NCBI GenBank assembly: GCA_943372515.1
Contig: CALRYY010000003.1
Span: forward strand, 1 to 64,000
DNA from: RAM1 sp943372515
Lineage (GTDB): Bacteria; Pseudomonadota; Gammaproteobacteria; Burkholderiales; Burkholderiaceae_C
DNA: 64,000 bases
Direction: 5' to 3'
Within the stretch, counting starts at the first letter, position 1; each line of letters starts with the position of its first letter. The translations under genes and the position numbers were made by a program. Of this stretch, positions 48,108-58,969 are shown one piece after another. The notes under the pieces are model-generated. The model searched no databases. It was not told the origin of the DNA and saw nothing but the letters and a program-made list of their open reading frames with translations.

Positions 48108-48283
48108 TAAAGGTTCCTTGGCGCATCACACAGGTTTCCAGACGCAAAAGCAAAATCGCTTCAGGGCGGCTGTTTTTAAGACTGAGGACGGCAGTTTTTG
48201 CGGACGGGTCCGCGGGTTACGTTGATGAACCGCACCGCCTGGGGCGCTGACGCGCGAGAGGGGCGGTGCGGGCCAACAGCTGC
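48108..48283 (-). promoter_or_regulatory. rpsA leader region with hairpin
   Basis: 176-bp gap between the aroA-cmk stop and rpsA. It contains an exact 10-bp inverted repeat, CCGCACCGCC (48230-48239) and GGCGGTGCGG (48262-48271), around a 22-bp loop, and a more AT-rich stretch at 48130-48185 nearer the gene. S1 is known to repress its own mRNA in Escherichia coli, so a structured leader would be in keeping, but the E. coli leader fold was not compared. Confidence 0.4.
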
Positions 48284-50272
48284 TCAGGATGACCTGAACG
48301 GCTGCTTGTCTTGCCACCATTCCAGCACCTGGCCCACCGATTCTTCAATCGTCTGGTCAGAGTTGTCGAGCAGCAAGGCATCTGCGGCAGGCTTCAAAGG
48401 GGCGACGCTGCGGGACGAGTCCCGGGTGTCGCGCGCCTCCAGATCCTGGCGAAGACTGTCGAGTGTAGTTGAAAAACCCTTTGAAATCAACTGCTTATGC
48501 CTGCGTTCGGCCCTGCGGGCGGCGCTGGCCGTCAGGTACACCTTGAGCGCGGCTGCGGGGAAGATCACCGTACCCATGTCACGGCCGTCAGCTACCAGGC
48601 CTGGCAGCTGGCGAAATGAATGCTGCAGCGCCAGCAGGGCCGTGCGCACCATAGGCAGGGCGGACACGCGCGAGGCATTCATGCCGGCTGCTTCGGTGCG
48701 GATGTCGTCAGTCACGTCCTTGCCGTCCAGAAGCACATGTGAGCCGGTAAAGCGCACTGGCAGTCGCGCCGCCAGATCGGCAAGGGCGGCTTCATGTGCT
48801 GCATCCAATGTCAGGTCGGCCTGTTGTGCGGCCAGGGCTGTCACGCGGTACAAGGCACCTGAATCCAGGTAGTGGTAGCCCAGTTGCTGGGCCACGGATG
48901 CGGCCAGGGTGCCTTTGCCCGATGCTGTGGGGCCGTCCACACAGATGACCGGTACCTGGCCGTCGCGCGGTGTGACCACGCCAAACAAGGCCTCAAAGTA
49001 GTCCGGAAAGGTCTTGGCCACGCACTTGGGATCTTCAATGCGCACCGGCACACCGTCAGCATTGAACGCCGCGAGCGAAAAGCACATGGCGACCCGGTGG
49101 TCGTCGTAGGTGTGGATACTGGCTGCGCGCCACTGCGCAGGGGGCTGCACACGCAGCCAGTCTGGGCCCTCGGTGACGGTGGCGCCCAGCTTGGCGCATT
49201 CGGTGGCCATGGCGGCGATGCGGTCGGTTTCCTTGACGCGCCAGCTGGCAATGTTGCGCAGCACAGTCGGGCCGTCGGCAAACAGGCCCATCACAGCCAG
49301 CGTCATGGCGGCGTCCGGGATGTGGTTGCAGTCCAGGTCTATGGCCTTGAGCGGCCAGGCGCCACGCGATATTTCCAGCCAGTTGGGGCCGCTGGTTACC
49401 TGGGCGCCCATGGCCTGGGCGGCCTCGATGAACCGGATGTCGCCTTGTATCGAACCTGCGCCCACCCCCTGCACTCGCACGCAGCCGTGGCTGGCCGCCA
49501 ACGCACCCAGCGCGATGAAGTAGCTGGCCGACGACGCATCGGCTTCCACATGGATGTCACCCGGCGTGCGGTACGCGCTGCCTGCCGGGATGGTGAAGCG
49601 TTCCCAGCCATCGCGCTGAACGGCAATGCCAAAGCGCGCCAGCAGGTTGAGGGTAATTTCAATGTACGGCCGCGAAATCAGTTCACCGACAACCTCGATC
49701 ACCACATCGTGCTGCGCCACCAGCGGCAGCGCCAGCAACAAGGCGGTGAGGAACTGGCTGGACACGTCGCCGCGCACCCGGATAGGTGCTTCCAGCTTCA
49801 ACGCAGGGCGGCCGACGCGCAGGGGCGGAAAGCCTTCATTGCCCAAATACCCGATATCGCAGCCCAGCTGGCGCAGCGCATCCACCAGGTCGCCAATGGG
49901 GCGCTCATGCATGCGTGGCACGCCGCTCAATTCAAAGTCGCCACCGAGCACCGCCAGCGCAGCCGTCAGCGGCCGCATGGCCGTGCCCGCATTGCCCATG
50001 AAGAGTTTTGCAGGCGCCGCCGGCGCCTGCCCGCCCAGGCCGGTGATGCGCACCACGGCGCCGTCATGGGCCACGCCGCAGCCCAGCTGGCGCAGCGCGT
50101 CCAGCATGACGCGCGTGTCGTCGGAATCCAGCAGGTCGTGTACGGTGGTGGTGCCCTGGCACAGGGCCGCCAGCAGCAGCACGCGGTTGGAGATGCTCTT
50201 GGAGCCGGGCAGCGTGACCGTGCCTCCCGCGCTGGCCAGAGGGGGAATGTCCAGAAACGCAGTGGCGAACAT
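48284..50272 (-). CDS. aroA-cmk: Fused EPSP synthase (AroA) and cytidylate kinase (Cmk)
   Basis: A 662-residue bifunctional protein. Residues 1-430 are AroA: PGSKSISNRVLLLAAL, GNAGTAMRPLTAAL and DHRVAMCFSLAAF. Residues about 435-660 are Cmk: VPVICVDGPTASGKGTLAAS (P-loop) and LVADGRDMGTVIFPAA. AroA makes 5-enolpyruvylshikimate-3-phosphate; Cmk phosphorylates CMP and dCMP. In most bacteria these are two adjacent genes; here there is one frame with no internal stop. The start overlaps the tyrA stop by 1 bp (TAATG). Confidence 0.95.
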   Translation of the reverse strand: MFATAFLDIPPLASAGGTVTLPGSKSISNRVLLLAALCQGTTTVHDLLDSDDTRVMLDALRQLGCGVAHDGAVVRITGLGGQAPAAPAKLFMGNAGTAMRPLTAALAVLGGDFELSGVPRMHERPIGDLVDALRQLGCDIGYLGNEGFPPLRVGRPALKLEAPIRVRGDVSSQFLTALLLALPLVAQHDVVIEVVGELISRPYIEITLNLLARFGIAVQRDGWERFTIPAGSAYRTPGDIHVEADASSASYFIALGALAASHGCVRVQGVGAGSIQGDIRFIEAAQAMGAQVTSGPNWLEISRGAWPLKAIDLDCNHIPDAAMTLAVMGLFADGPTVLRNIASWRVKETDRIAAMATECAKLGATVTEGPDWLRVQPPAQWRAASIHTYDDHRVAMCFSLAAFNADGVPVRIEDPKCVAKTFPDYFEALFGVVTPRDGQVPVICVDGPTASGKGTLAASVAQQLGYHYLDSGALYRVTALAAQQADLTLDAAHEAALADLAARLPVRFTGSHVLLDGKDVTDDIRTEAAGMNASRVSALPMVRTALLALQHSFRQLPGLVADGRDMGTVIFPAAALKVYLTASAARRAERRHKQLISKGFSTTLDSLRQDLEARDTRDSSRSVAPLKPAADALLLDNSDQTIEESVGQVLEWWQDKQPFRSS

Positions 50273-51147
50273 TACTTTTTGGGGTTGGCGCCCATGCGCC
50301 AGTGGGCCCGGGTCGTGCTGGCCTGATTGATGACATTTTCAAGCGCGTCGGTATTGCCGCTTTGGATCATGCGCTCCATGGCCTGCAGCGTGTCCTGGAA
50401 GATTCTGGACTGCGACAGCAGTTCTTCGCGGTTGGCCAGCAGGATATCGCGCCAGACCTTGGGGTCGCTGGCCGCAATACGGGTGAAATCGCGAAAGCCA
50501 GGGCCCGCAAGCGACAGGAAGTCCTTGCCATGCGGCTGGCCCGAAATGCCGTTGATCAGCGCAAAGGCGATCAGGTGGGGCAGGTGGCTGACCGACGCAA
50601 AGGCCGCGTCGTGTGATTCAGGCGACATCTGTATGACCTTGCAGCCCAGGGCTGTCCACAAGTCGACAGCCTGCTTGAGTTTGGCCGTCATGGTGCGTTC
50701 AATGGGCGTGAGGATGACCTGCTTGCCGACATACAAATCGGGGTCGGCATGGTCCACGCCAGAAACTTCCTTGCCTGTCACGGGATGGGCCGGCACGAAG
50801 GTCGCCACATGCACGCCCAGCACCCGGCGCGCGGCATCCACCACGTCACGCTTGGTCGAACCTACGTCCATGATCAGTGTGTTGGCCGTGACCAGATGCT
50901 TGATGGCCTTGAGCGTTGCCTCTGTCGCCGATACCGGCACAGCCAGCAACACGATGTCGGCTCCCGACACGGCCAGCAACGCCGAAGGGGCTTCCACGTC
51001 GATCACGCCCATCTGGCGGGCGCGCTCGGTGGTGGACGGCGACTTGCTGTAGCCGACCACGCGCTTGACCAGACCGGCCCGTTTCATGGCCAGCGCAAAC
51101 GAACCTCCCATGAGGCCGCAACCGATCAGTCCTAGTTGTTCAAACAT
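50272..51147 (-). CDS. tyrA: Prephenate (arogenate) dehydrogenase
   Basis: A 291-residue NAD-dependent enzyme of tyrosine synthesis. LGLIGCGLMGGSFALAMKRA is the NAD fold, VPAHPVTGKEVSGVDHADP the active-site loop with the catalytic His. ATG at 51147 is preferred over the TTG one codon upstream. No ACT domain. It sits between pheA and aroA-cmk in one leftward block. Confidence 0.95.
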   Translation of the reverse strand: MFEQLGLIGCGLMGGSFALAMKRAGLVKRVVGYSKSPSTTERARQMGVIDVEAPSALLAVSGADIVLLAVPVSATEATLKAIKHLVTANTLIMDVGSTKRDVVDAARRVLGVHVATFVPAHPVTGKEVSGVDHADPDLYVGKQVILTPIERTMTAKLKQAVDLWTALGCKVIQMSPESHDAAFASVSHLPHLIAFALINGISGQPHGKDFLSLAGPGFRDFTRIAASDPKVWRDILLANREELLSQSRIFQDTLQAMERMIQSGNTDALENVINQASTTRAHWRMGANPKK

Positions 51148-51183
51148 CAAGACTCCCGACGGGCCGTCCCTGGGGAGGCTTGC

Positions 51184-51218
51184 GCCCCCTCGGGGGGCAG
51201 TGAACGTAAGTGAACGTG
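51184..51218. repeat. Hairpin and tandem 10-mer in the pheA-tyrA gap
   Basis: GCCCCC-TCGG-GGGGC-type hairpin at 51184-51198, then AGTGAACGTA and AGTGAACGTG in tandem (51199-51218), in an 80-bp gap between two otherwise close-packed genes. The C-run/G-run hairpin resembles part of the element at 2035-2080. Confidence 0.4.
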
Positions 51219-51227
51219 GGGGCTCAT

Positions 51228-52310
51228 TTATTCGCCTATGGGGTAGGTGCCCAGCACCTTGTAAAACGCGCAGAGACTTTGCAGGTCCGCAAGCGCTGCC
51301 GCCACATGCGGCTGCGACGGGTGACCCTGCACGTCAATATAAAAATAGTATTCCCACTGGCCTGAGCGGGCGGGCCGCGATTCAAACCGGGTCATGGACA
51401 CGCCGTGTTTTTTCAGGGGTACCAGGATGTCATGCACGGCGCCAGGCCTGTTGGGAACGGACACCACCAGGCTCACGCAGTCCTTGCCGGACGCCTGGGG
51501 CGCGGCAAGAGTCTGCGGCAGGCACACCACGGCGAAGCGGGTGCGGTTGAAGGCGTCGTCCTGGATGGCGTGCGCGACTGTGTGCAAGCCAAACTCACTG
51601 CCCGCGCGCTCGCCGGCAATACCAGCCCAAGCCGGGTTGCCCGCTGCCAGCCGCGCACCTTCGGCGTTGCTGGAGACAGCGCGCCGCTCCACGTTGGGCA
51701 GGTGCTTGGCCAGCCAGCCCTGGCACTGCGCCAAGGCCTGGGGGTGGGCCAGTACGACCTCAATGCCTTCCAGCGAATCAGAGGTGCGCAGCAGGTGGTG
51801 TCGCACCAGCAGGCTGATCTCGCCCACGATATGCAGGGGGGACTGCAGCAGCAAATCGAGCGAACGCGTGACGACGCCTTCGGTGTTGTTTTCAACGGGT
51901 ACCACGCCAAAGTCGGCAGTGCCCGCAGTGGCCGCGTGGAACACTTCGTCAAAATTCACGCAGGGCACATGCTGGATGCTGGACCCAAAGAATTGCATTG
52001 CCGCTTGCTCGCTGAAGGTGCCTTTGGGCCCCAGGTAGGCCACACGCTGAGGCGCCTCCAGCGCGCGACAGGCCGACATGATTTCACGCCAGATCGTGGC
52101 TACGTTCTCGGCTTTGAGCGGGCCGCCGTTGGCTGTTTGCAGGCCATTGATGACCTGGGCTTCGCGTTCGGGGCGGAACACCGGCGAGCCCTCGACGCGC
52201 TTGATTTCGCCCACTTCATTGGCCAGTGCCGCCCTGCGATTGAGCAGGGCGAGCAGTTCGCCGTCTACGGCATCGATCTGGATGCGGAGGTCCGCAAGGG
52301 TTTTGGGCAT
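51228..52310 (-). CDS. pheA: Chorismate mutase / prephenate dehydratase (P-protein)
   Basis: A 360-residue bifunctional enzyme of phenylalanine synthesis: AroQ chorismate mutase (LADLRIQIDAVDGELLALLN), prephenate dehydratase from about residue 95 (VAYLGPKGTFSEQAAMQFFG, VVPVENNTEGVV), and an ACT regulatory domain with the Phe-binding ESRPAR near residue 320. The start at 52310 is the ATG fitting the family N-terminus. It follows serC by 13 bp. Confidence 0.96.
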   Translation of the reverse strand: MPKTLADLRIQIDAVDGELLALLNRRAALANEVGEIKRVEGSPVFRPEREAQVINGLQTANGGPLKAENVATIWREIMSACRALEAPQRVAYLGPKGTFSEQAAMQFFGSSIQHVPCVNFDEVFHAATAGTADFGVVPVENNTEGVVTRSLDLLLQSPLHIVGEISLLVRHHLLRTSDSLEGIEVVLAHPQALAQCQGWLAKHLPNVERRAVSSNAEGARLAAGNPAWAGIAGERAGSEFGLHTVAHAIQDDAFNRTRFAVVCLPQTLAAPQASGKDCVSLVVSVPNRPGAVHDILVPLKKHGVSMTRFESRPARSGQWEYYFYIDVQGHPSQPHVAAALADLQSLCAFYKVLGTYPIGE

Positions 52311-52323
52311 GTCGGCGAATGTC

Positions 52324-53418
52324 TCAGATTTGCTTTTGTTCAAATTCTCGCATGTAGTCCACCAGCGCCTGCACGCCTGCCAGCGGCATGGCGTTGTAGA
52401 TGCTGGCGCGCATGCCCCCCACCGACTTGTGACCCTTGAGCTGCAACAGGCCGCGCTCCCGCGCACCGGTCAGGAAGGCGTCGTTGCGCGACTCGTCGCG
52501 AAGGTAGAACGGCACGTTCATGCGGGAGCGGCAATTGGCGGCTACCTTGTTCAGGTACAGCTGCGAATCGTCGATATAGCCGTACAGCAACTGCGCCTTC
52601 TCGATGTTGCGCCGCTCCATCTCGGCCACGCCACCCTGGCGCAGCAGCCACTGGAAGGTGAGCCCCGCAATGTAAATGCCCCAGGTGGGCGGGGTGTTGT
52701 ACATCGACTGGTTGTCCGCCACCACCTTGTAGTCAAACGCACTCGGACAGATCGGCAGGGCATGGCCCAGCAGGTCTTCGCGCACAACCACCAGCGTCAG
52801 GCCGGCAGGGCCCAGGTTCTTTTGCGCGCCGCCAAACGCCAGGCCCACGCGCGTCCAGTCCACAGGGCGGGACGCCACATGCGACGAAAAGTCGATTACC
52901 AGCGGTGCATCGCTGCCCAGGGCCTTCAGGTCCGGCAAGGTATGAAATTCAACGCCATGAATGGTTTCGTTGGTGCACACATGCACATAGCTGGAGCCGA
53001 TGCCCAGCTGCCAGCTTGCCGGGTCGGGCAGGGTGGTGTGGTTGTCGGCCTCGTTGCTGGCAGCGGTGTTGACCTGGCTGCAGTACTTGGCCGCTTCCTT
53101 GCGCGATTTCTGGCTCCAGCTGCCGGTCACCACGATGTCTACCGCCGCAGCGCGTGACAGATTCATGGGCACGATGGCGTTCTCGCCCAGGCCGCCGCCC
53201 TGCATGAACAGGATGCGGAAGTTGGCGGGCACCGCCAGCAACTCGCGCAGGCTGGCTTCGGCCTGCTCGTAGATCGAGATGAACTCCTTGCCGCGGTGGC
53301 TCATCTCCATCACGCTCATGCCGCTGCCGTGCCAGTCGAGCATTTCGGCTGCGGCCTGCTGCAACACTTCGGGTGGGATGGCGGCAGGGCCCGCGGAGAA
53401 GTTGTAAGGACGATCCAT
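52324..53418 (-). CDS. serC: Phosphoserine aminotransferase
   Basis: A 364-residue PLP enzyme making 3-phosphoserine, and 4-phosphohydroxythreonine for vitamin B6. MDRPYNFSAGPAAIPPEVL is the typical start, and FGGAQKNLGPAGLTLV contains the PLP-binding Lys. ATG 53418 is preferred over a TTG at 53442. It is the first gene of serC-pheA-tyrA-aroA/cmk after gyrA. Confidence 0.97.
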   Translation of the reverse strand: MDRPYNFSAGPAAIPPEVLQQAAAEMLDWHGSGMSVMEMSHRGKEFISIYEQAEASLRELLAVPANFRILFMQGGGLGENAIVPMNLSRAAAVDIVVTGSWSQKSRKEAAKYCSQVNTAASNEADNHTTLPDPASWQLGIGSSYVHVCTNETIHGVEFHTLPDLKALGSDAPLVIDFSSHVASRPVDWTRVGLAFGGAQKNLGPAGLTLVVVREDLLGHALPICPSAFDYKVVADNQSMYNTPPTWGIYIAGLTFQWLLRQGGVAEMERRNIEKAQLLYGYIDDSQLYLNKVAANCRSRMNVPFYLRDESRNDAFLTGARERGLLQLKGHKSVGGMRASIYNAMPLAGVQALVDYMREFEQKQI

Positions 53419-53456
53419 GGCGTAATTCACCCAGGCGGACAATGACAGAAGCTTGG

Positions 53457-53488
53457 CCCGGCCCGCGCGTTCAGGTGCGTGGGCCGGG
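53457..53488. terminator. Strong hairpin between gyrA and serC
   Basis: CCCGGCCC (53457-53464) and GGGCCGGG (53481-53488) pair exactly around a 16-base loop, 17 bp after the gyrA stop. No T-run follows in the gyrA direction, so it may stall or protect the mRNA 3' end and not be a full intrinsic terminator. Confidence 0.45.
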
Positions 53489-53504
53489 TTTAGAGGAGCA
53501 GGGG

Positions 53505-56141
<2,637 letters not shown>

Positions 56142-56255
56142 GAGGAGGGCTGTGCGGCGGGTAAGGGGACGATTTTACGGCCAAGCGCATGTCGCTAACC
56201 CGCAACACAACGGCCCGATGCGGTTTTGTCCTACGTATGCCTGAGGCAATAACCG

Positions 56256-56283
56256 TTGCGGCCAAGGGGACGTGTGGCACAAT
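56256..56283 (+). promoter_or_regulatory. Probable sigma-70 promoter of the OmpA-family gene
   Basis: TTGCGG (56256-56261) and CACAAT (56278-56283) with a 16-bp spacer, in the 223-bp divergent gap between gyrA and the OmpA-family gene. It would give a leader of roughly 75 bases that contains a hairpin. Confidence 0.5.
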
Positions 56284-56326
56284 CAGCCAACGCTTTCGGT
56301 GATGGTCACCGTAATCGTCTATTAAA

Positions 56327-56348
56327 CGCAGCGCGGCTGCGGCTTTTT
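56327..56348 (+). terminator. Terminator-like hairpin in the ompA-type leader
   Basis: CGCAGC-GCG-GCTGCG followed by GCTTTTT, ending about 16 bp before the start codon and just before the AGAGGAG ribosome site. It could act as an attenuator, an RNA-stability element or a partner of an sRNA. Confidence 0.4.
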
Positions 56349-56364
56349 CCCCAAGAGGAGAACC

Positions 56365-57039
56365 ATGAAGAAACTGAACAAAGTGGCGATGTTGTTTGCC
56401 TCCGCTGCGCTCGCAACCGCCGCTGGCGCCCAGACGATCGATAACTGGCGCAATGGCACTTCCGAACTCGTTTGGAAGAACGGCACCAATGAACTGTGCT
56501 GGCGCAATGCCAACTGGACCCCCGCTACGGCTGCTGCCGGCTGCGATGGTGCCATTGTTGCTGCTCCCGCCCCGGCTCCGGCTCCGGCGCCTGCTGCTGC
56601 TCCGGCACCCGCCGCCGCTGCTCCTGCCGCTCCCGCTGCTCGCCCCCCGGCACCCGCACCCGCTCCCCAGCCGCCCGCCGCCACCAAGGTGACGTACGCC
56701 GCTGACGCGTTCTTTGACTTCGACAAGTCTGTCCTCAAGCCCGAAGGCAAGGCCAAGCTCGACGACCTGACCGGCAAGGTCAAGGACATCAACCTGGAAG
56801 TGATCATCGCTGTCGGCCACACCGACTCCGTTGGTTCTGATGCCTACAACCAGAAGCTGTCGGTCGCCCGCGCTGAGTCCGTCAAGGCCTACCTCGTGTC
56901 CAAGGGCATCGAGAAAAACCGCGTGTACACCGAAGGCAAGGGCGAGAAGCAGCCTGTGGCTGACAACAAGACCGCCGAAGGCCGCGCCAAGAACCGTCGC
57001 GTGGAAATCGAAGTGGTCGGCACCCGCGCCAACAAGTAA
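56365..57039 (+). CDS. OmpA-family outer-membrane / peptidoglycan-associated protein
   Basis: A 224-residue exported protein. Signal peptide to AAGAQT; a short motif pair NGTSELVWKNGTNELCWRN, unusual for OmpA and shared by similar betaproteobacterial proteins as I recall; a long Ala/Pro linker (about residues 67-108); then an OmpA C-terminal domain (FFDFDKSVLKPEGKAKLDDL, VGHTDSVGSDAYNQKLSVAR, GRAKNRRVEI) that binds peptidoglycan. No eight-stranded barrel precedes it. RBS AGAGGAGA. A terminator follows. Confidence 0.92.
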   Translation: MKKLNKVAMLFASAALATAAGAQTIDNWRNGTSELVWKNGTNELCWRNANWTPATAAAGCDGAIVAAPAPAPAPAPAAAPAPAAAAPAAPAARPPAPAPAPQPPAATKVTYAADAFFDFDKSVLKPEGKAKLDDLTGKVKDINLEVIIAVGHTDSVGSDAYNQKLSVARAESVKAYLVSKGIEKNRVYTEGKGEKQPVADNKTAEGRAKNRRVEIEVVGTRANK

Positions 57040-57058
57040 TCCGCAAGGATTGCCCAGA

Positions 57059-57084
57059 AAAGCCCCGGCAACGGGGCTTTTTTC
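57059..57084 (+). terminator. Rho-independent terminator after the OmpA-family gene
   Basis: AAAGCCCCG-GCAA-CGGGGCTTT followed by TTTC. The stem is exact. It ends 23 bp before the ubiG start, so ubiG needs its own promoter or readthrough. Confidence 0.9.
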
Positions 57085-57106
57085 ATGGGCGAAGCAAAAT
57101 ACACCC

Positions 57107-57814
57107 ATGAGCAATTCTGTAAACGCCGATCCGGCGGAGCTGGCTAAATTCTCCGACCTGGCCCACCGCTGGTGGGACCCCAACAGTGAGTTCCGGCCGC
57201 TGCACCAGATCAACCCGCTGCGGCTGGAGTGGATCAACGGCATGGCGCCCCTGGCCGGCAAGCAGGTGCTGGACGTGGGTTGTGGCGGCGGCATCCTGGC
57301 TGACGCCATGGCGCGTAAAGGTGCCGAAGTAACCGGCATTGACCTGGCCACCAAGGCGCTGAAGGTCGCCCAGCTGCACGCCCTGGAAGCACAAACTCCC
57401 CGTGTGCAGTACCGCGAGATCAGCGCTGAAGAGCTCGCGGCCCAGTCGCCCGGCCAGTTTGATGTGGTGACCTGCATGGAGATGCTGGAACATGTGCCCG
57501 ACCCCTCGTCGGTCGTGCGGGCCTGCGCTACCTTGGTCAAACCGGGGGGCTGGGTGTTCTTTTCCACCATCAACCGCAACCCCAAGTCATTCCTGTTTGC
57601 CATCGTCGGCGCCGAATACGTGCTCAACATGTTGCCGCGCGGCACGCACGAATACGCCAAACTGATTCGCCCCAGTGAACTCGCGGGCTACTGCCGACAG
57701 GCCGGTCTGGACCTGCAGGCAACGCGTGGCATGGAATACAACCCGCTGACCCGTCGCTACTGGCTGTCTGCTGACACCAGTGTGAACTACCTGCACGCAA
57801 CACGAAAACCATGA
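57107..57814 (+). CDS. ubiG: Ubiquinone biosynthesis O-methyltransferase UbiG
   Basis: A 235-residue SAM methyltransferase performing both O-methylations of the ubiquinone ring. FSDLAHRWWDPNSEFRPLHQ is the family N-terminus, VLDVGCGGGILADAMARKGA the SAM motif, and VTCMEMLEHVPDP and FFSTINRNPKSFLFAIVGAE follow. The ATG at 57107 fits the family start. Its stop overlaps gph by 4 bp. Confidence 0.96.
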   Translation: MSNSVNADPAELAKFSDLAHRWWDPNSEFRPLHQINPLRLEWINGMAPLAGKQVLDVGCGGGILADAMARKGAEVTGIDLATKALKVAQLHALEAQTPRVQYREISAEELAAQSPGQFDVVTCMEMLEHVPDPSSVVRACATLVKPGGWVFFSTINRNPKSFLFAIVGAEYVLNMLPRGTHEYAKLIRPSELAGYCRQAGLDLQATRGMEYNPLTRRYWLSADTSVNYLHATRKP

Positions 57815-58473
57815 AGTTTGCGGACATTGAGGCAGTCCTTTTTGACCTGGACGGCACCTTGATTGACAGCGCGCCTGATCTGGGTGCTGCGGCCGACAAG
57901 ATGCGCACTGACCGGGGGCTGGCATCGCTTGCCGCCGATCTGTACCGGCCCATGGCAGGTGCCGGTGCACGCGGCATGCTCGGCGTGGCATTCGGCATGA
58001 CGCCGGATCACCCCGACTACAACGCCATGCGCGAAGAGTTCTTTGCGAACTACGAGCGCCGTATGACCGAGCTGACCTATGTGTTTGATGGTGTGACCGA
58101 GCTCATCGCCCAGTTGCACCAGCGCGGACTGCCCTGGGGTGTGGTGACCAACAAGTCCATGCGCTTTGCAGGGCCCCTGACGCGCACCATGCCCCTGTTT
58201 GCCACGGCCGAAACCGTGGTGGGTGGCGACACCACACCCCATGCCAAACCGCATCCGGCACCCTTGCTGGAGGCCGCACGCCAGCTGGGTGTGGCGCCGC
58301 AGAAGTGCGTGTATGTGGGTGACGACGAGCGTGATGTGGTGGCCGGCCTGGCTGCCGGCATGGGAACGGTGGCCGCTGCCTATGGCTACCTGGGTCACAA
58401 CGCTGACACCGGCAAATGGGGGGCACACGCGCACATTCAGTCGCCGCTGGAGCTTCTTTTGCTCTTGCAATAG
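57811..58473 (+). CDS. gph: Phosphoglycolate phosphatase (HAD family)
   Basis: A 220-residue HAD phosphatase: LFDLDGTLIDSAPDLGAAAD holds the nucleophile Asp, VVTNKSM motif II, and YVGDDERDVVAGLAAGMGTV the metal-binding acids. It removes phosphate from 2-phosphoglycolate. In some betaproteobacteria the same fold in this position after ubiG recycles MurNAc 6-phosphate (MupP), so that role cannot be excluded. Start overlaps the ubiG stop (ATGA). Confidence 0.9.
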   Translation: MKFADIEAVLFDLDGTLIDSAPDLGAAADKMRTDRGLASLAADLYRPMAGAGARGMLGVAFGMTPDHPDYNAMREEFFANYERRMTELTYVFDGVTELIAQLHQRGLPWGVVTNKSMRFAGPLTRTMPLFATAETVVGGDTTPHAKPHPAPLLEAARQLGVAPQKCVYVGDDERDVVAGLAAGMGTVAAAYGYLGHNADTGKWGAHAHIQSPLELLLLLQ

Positions 58474-58491
58474 GCCGCAAGCGCCTAAAAT
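58463..58491 (+). promoter_or_regulatory. Probable ssrA promoter
   Basis: TAAAAT at 58486-58491 lies 9 bases before the tmRNA 5' end, as expected for a -10 box. The -35 is weak: TCTTGC at 58463 (17-bp spacer) or TTGCAA at 58465 (15-bp spacer). It overlaps the 3' end of gph. Confidence 0.55.
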
Positions 58492-58500
58492 AGAAAACTT

Positions 58501-58887
58501 GGGGCTGCACTGGTTTCGACGTGGGTTCGGACGCGTGGCAGGGCATGTCGAGCTGAATGCGCTCGTAAAACAGATTCAAACAAACTAACTGCAAACGACG
58601 AACGTTTCGCACTCGCCGCTTAATTGCCGGTGAGCTTTGCAACAGCAGGCCTCTGGGCTGGGCAAGGGGTCTTTAGCGCAAGTTAAGGGCTCCCGGCTGC
58701 AAAGATAATTTCAGGGGCTGGTCTTGCGCCGGGTAACTTGGTGCAGGACGAGAAAATAGGTTGCTGGCGTCCTGTTTAGCGTGCCGCTGCGCGATTCAGG
58801 AAGCGAGATCCAAATCAGACGGCTACACATGTAGAACTGTACGAAGAAGGCTTGCGGACGCGGGTTCAATTCCCGCCAGCTCCACCA
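58501..58887 (+). ncRNA. ssrA: Transfer-messenger RNA (tmRNA)
   Basis: 387 nt. The 5' end GGGGCTGCACTGGTTTCGAC pairs with the 3' acceptor end GCCAGCTCCACCA, and GGTTCAATTCCCGCC is the T arm. The tag frame at 58591-58623 encodes ANDERFALAA and a stop, the usual betaproteobacterial degradation tag. It releases stalled ribosomes with SmpB. The 3' CCA is encoded. Confidence 0.97.
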
Positions 58888-58969
58888 AATTTCAAATGCT
58901 TGGCTGACCCCAAGCCGTCATGTAAGCTTTGACCGGGGGGTATTCACTGGTGCCCGGAGGAGAAAAGCC

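Noticed and set aside
46221..48110. Long rightward open frame antisense to rpsA
   Set aside because: It is rich in His, Gln and Val, has no domain, and mirrors the S1 repeats; rpsA on the other strand is certain.
53457..53488. Certain intrinsic terminator of gyrA
   Set aside because: The stem is strong but no T-run follows in the gyrA direction, so it is kept only as a terminator-like hairpin.
58501..58969. Possible integrative element or attachment site at the 3' end of ssrA
   Set aside because: tmRNA genes are common integration sites, but no integrase, no phage-like gene and no duplicated 3' end was seen downstream to 64000.
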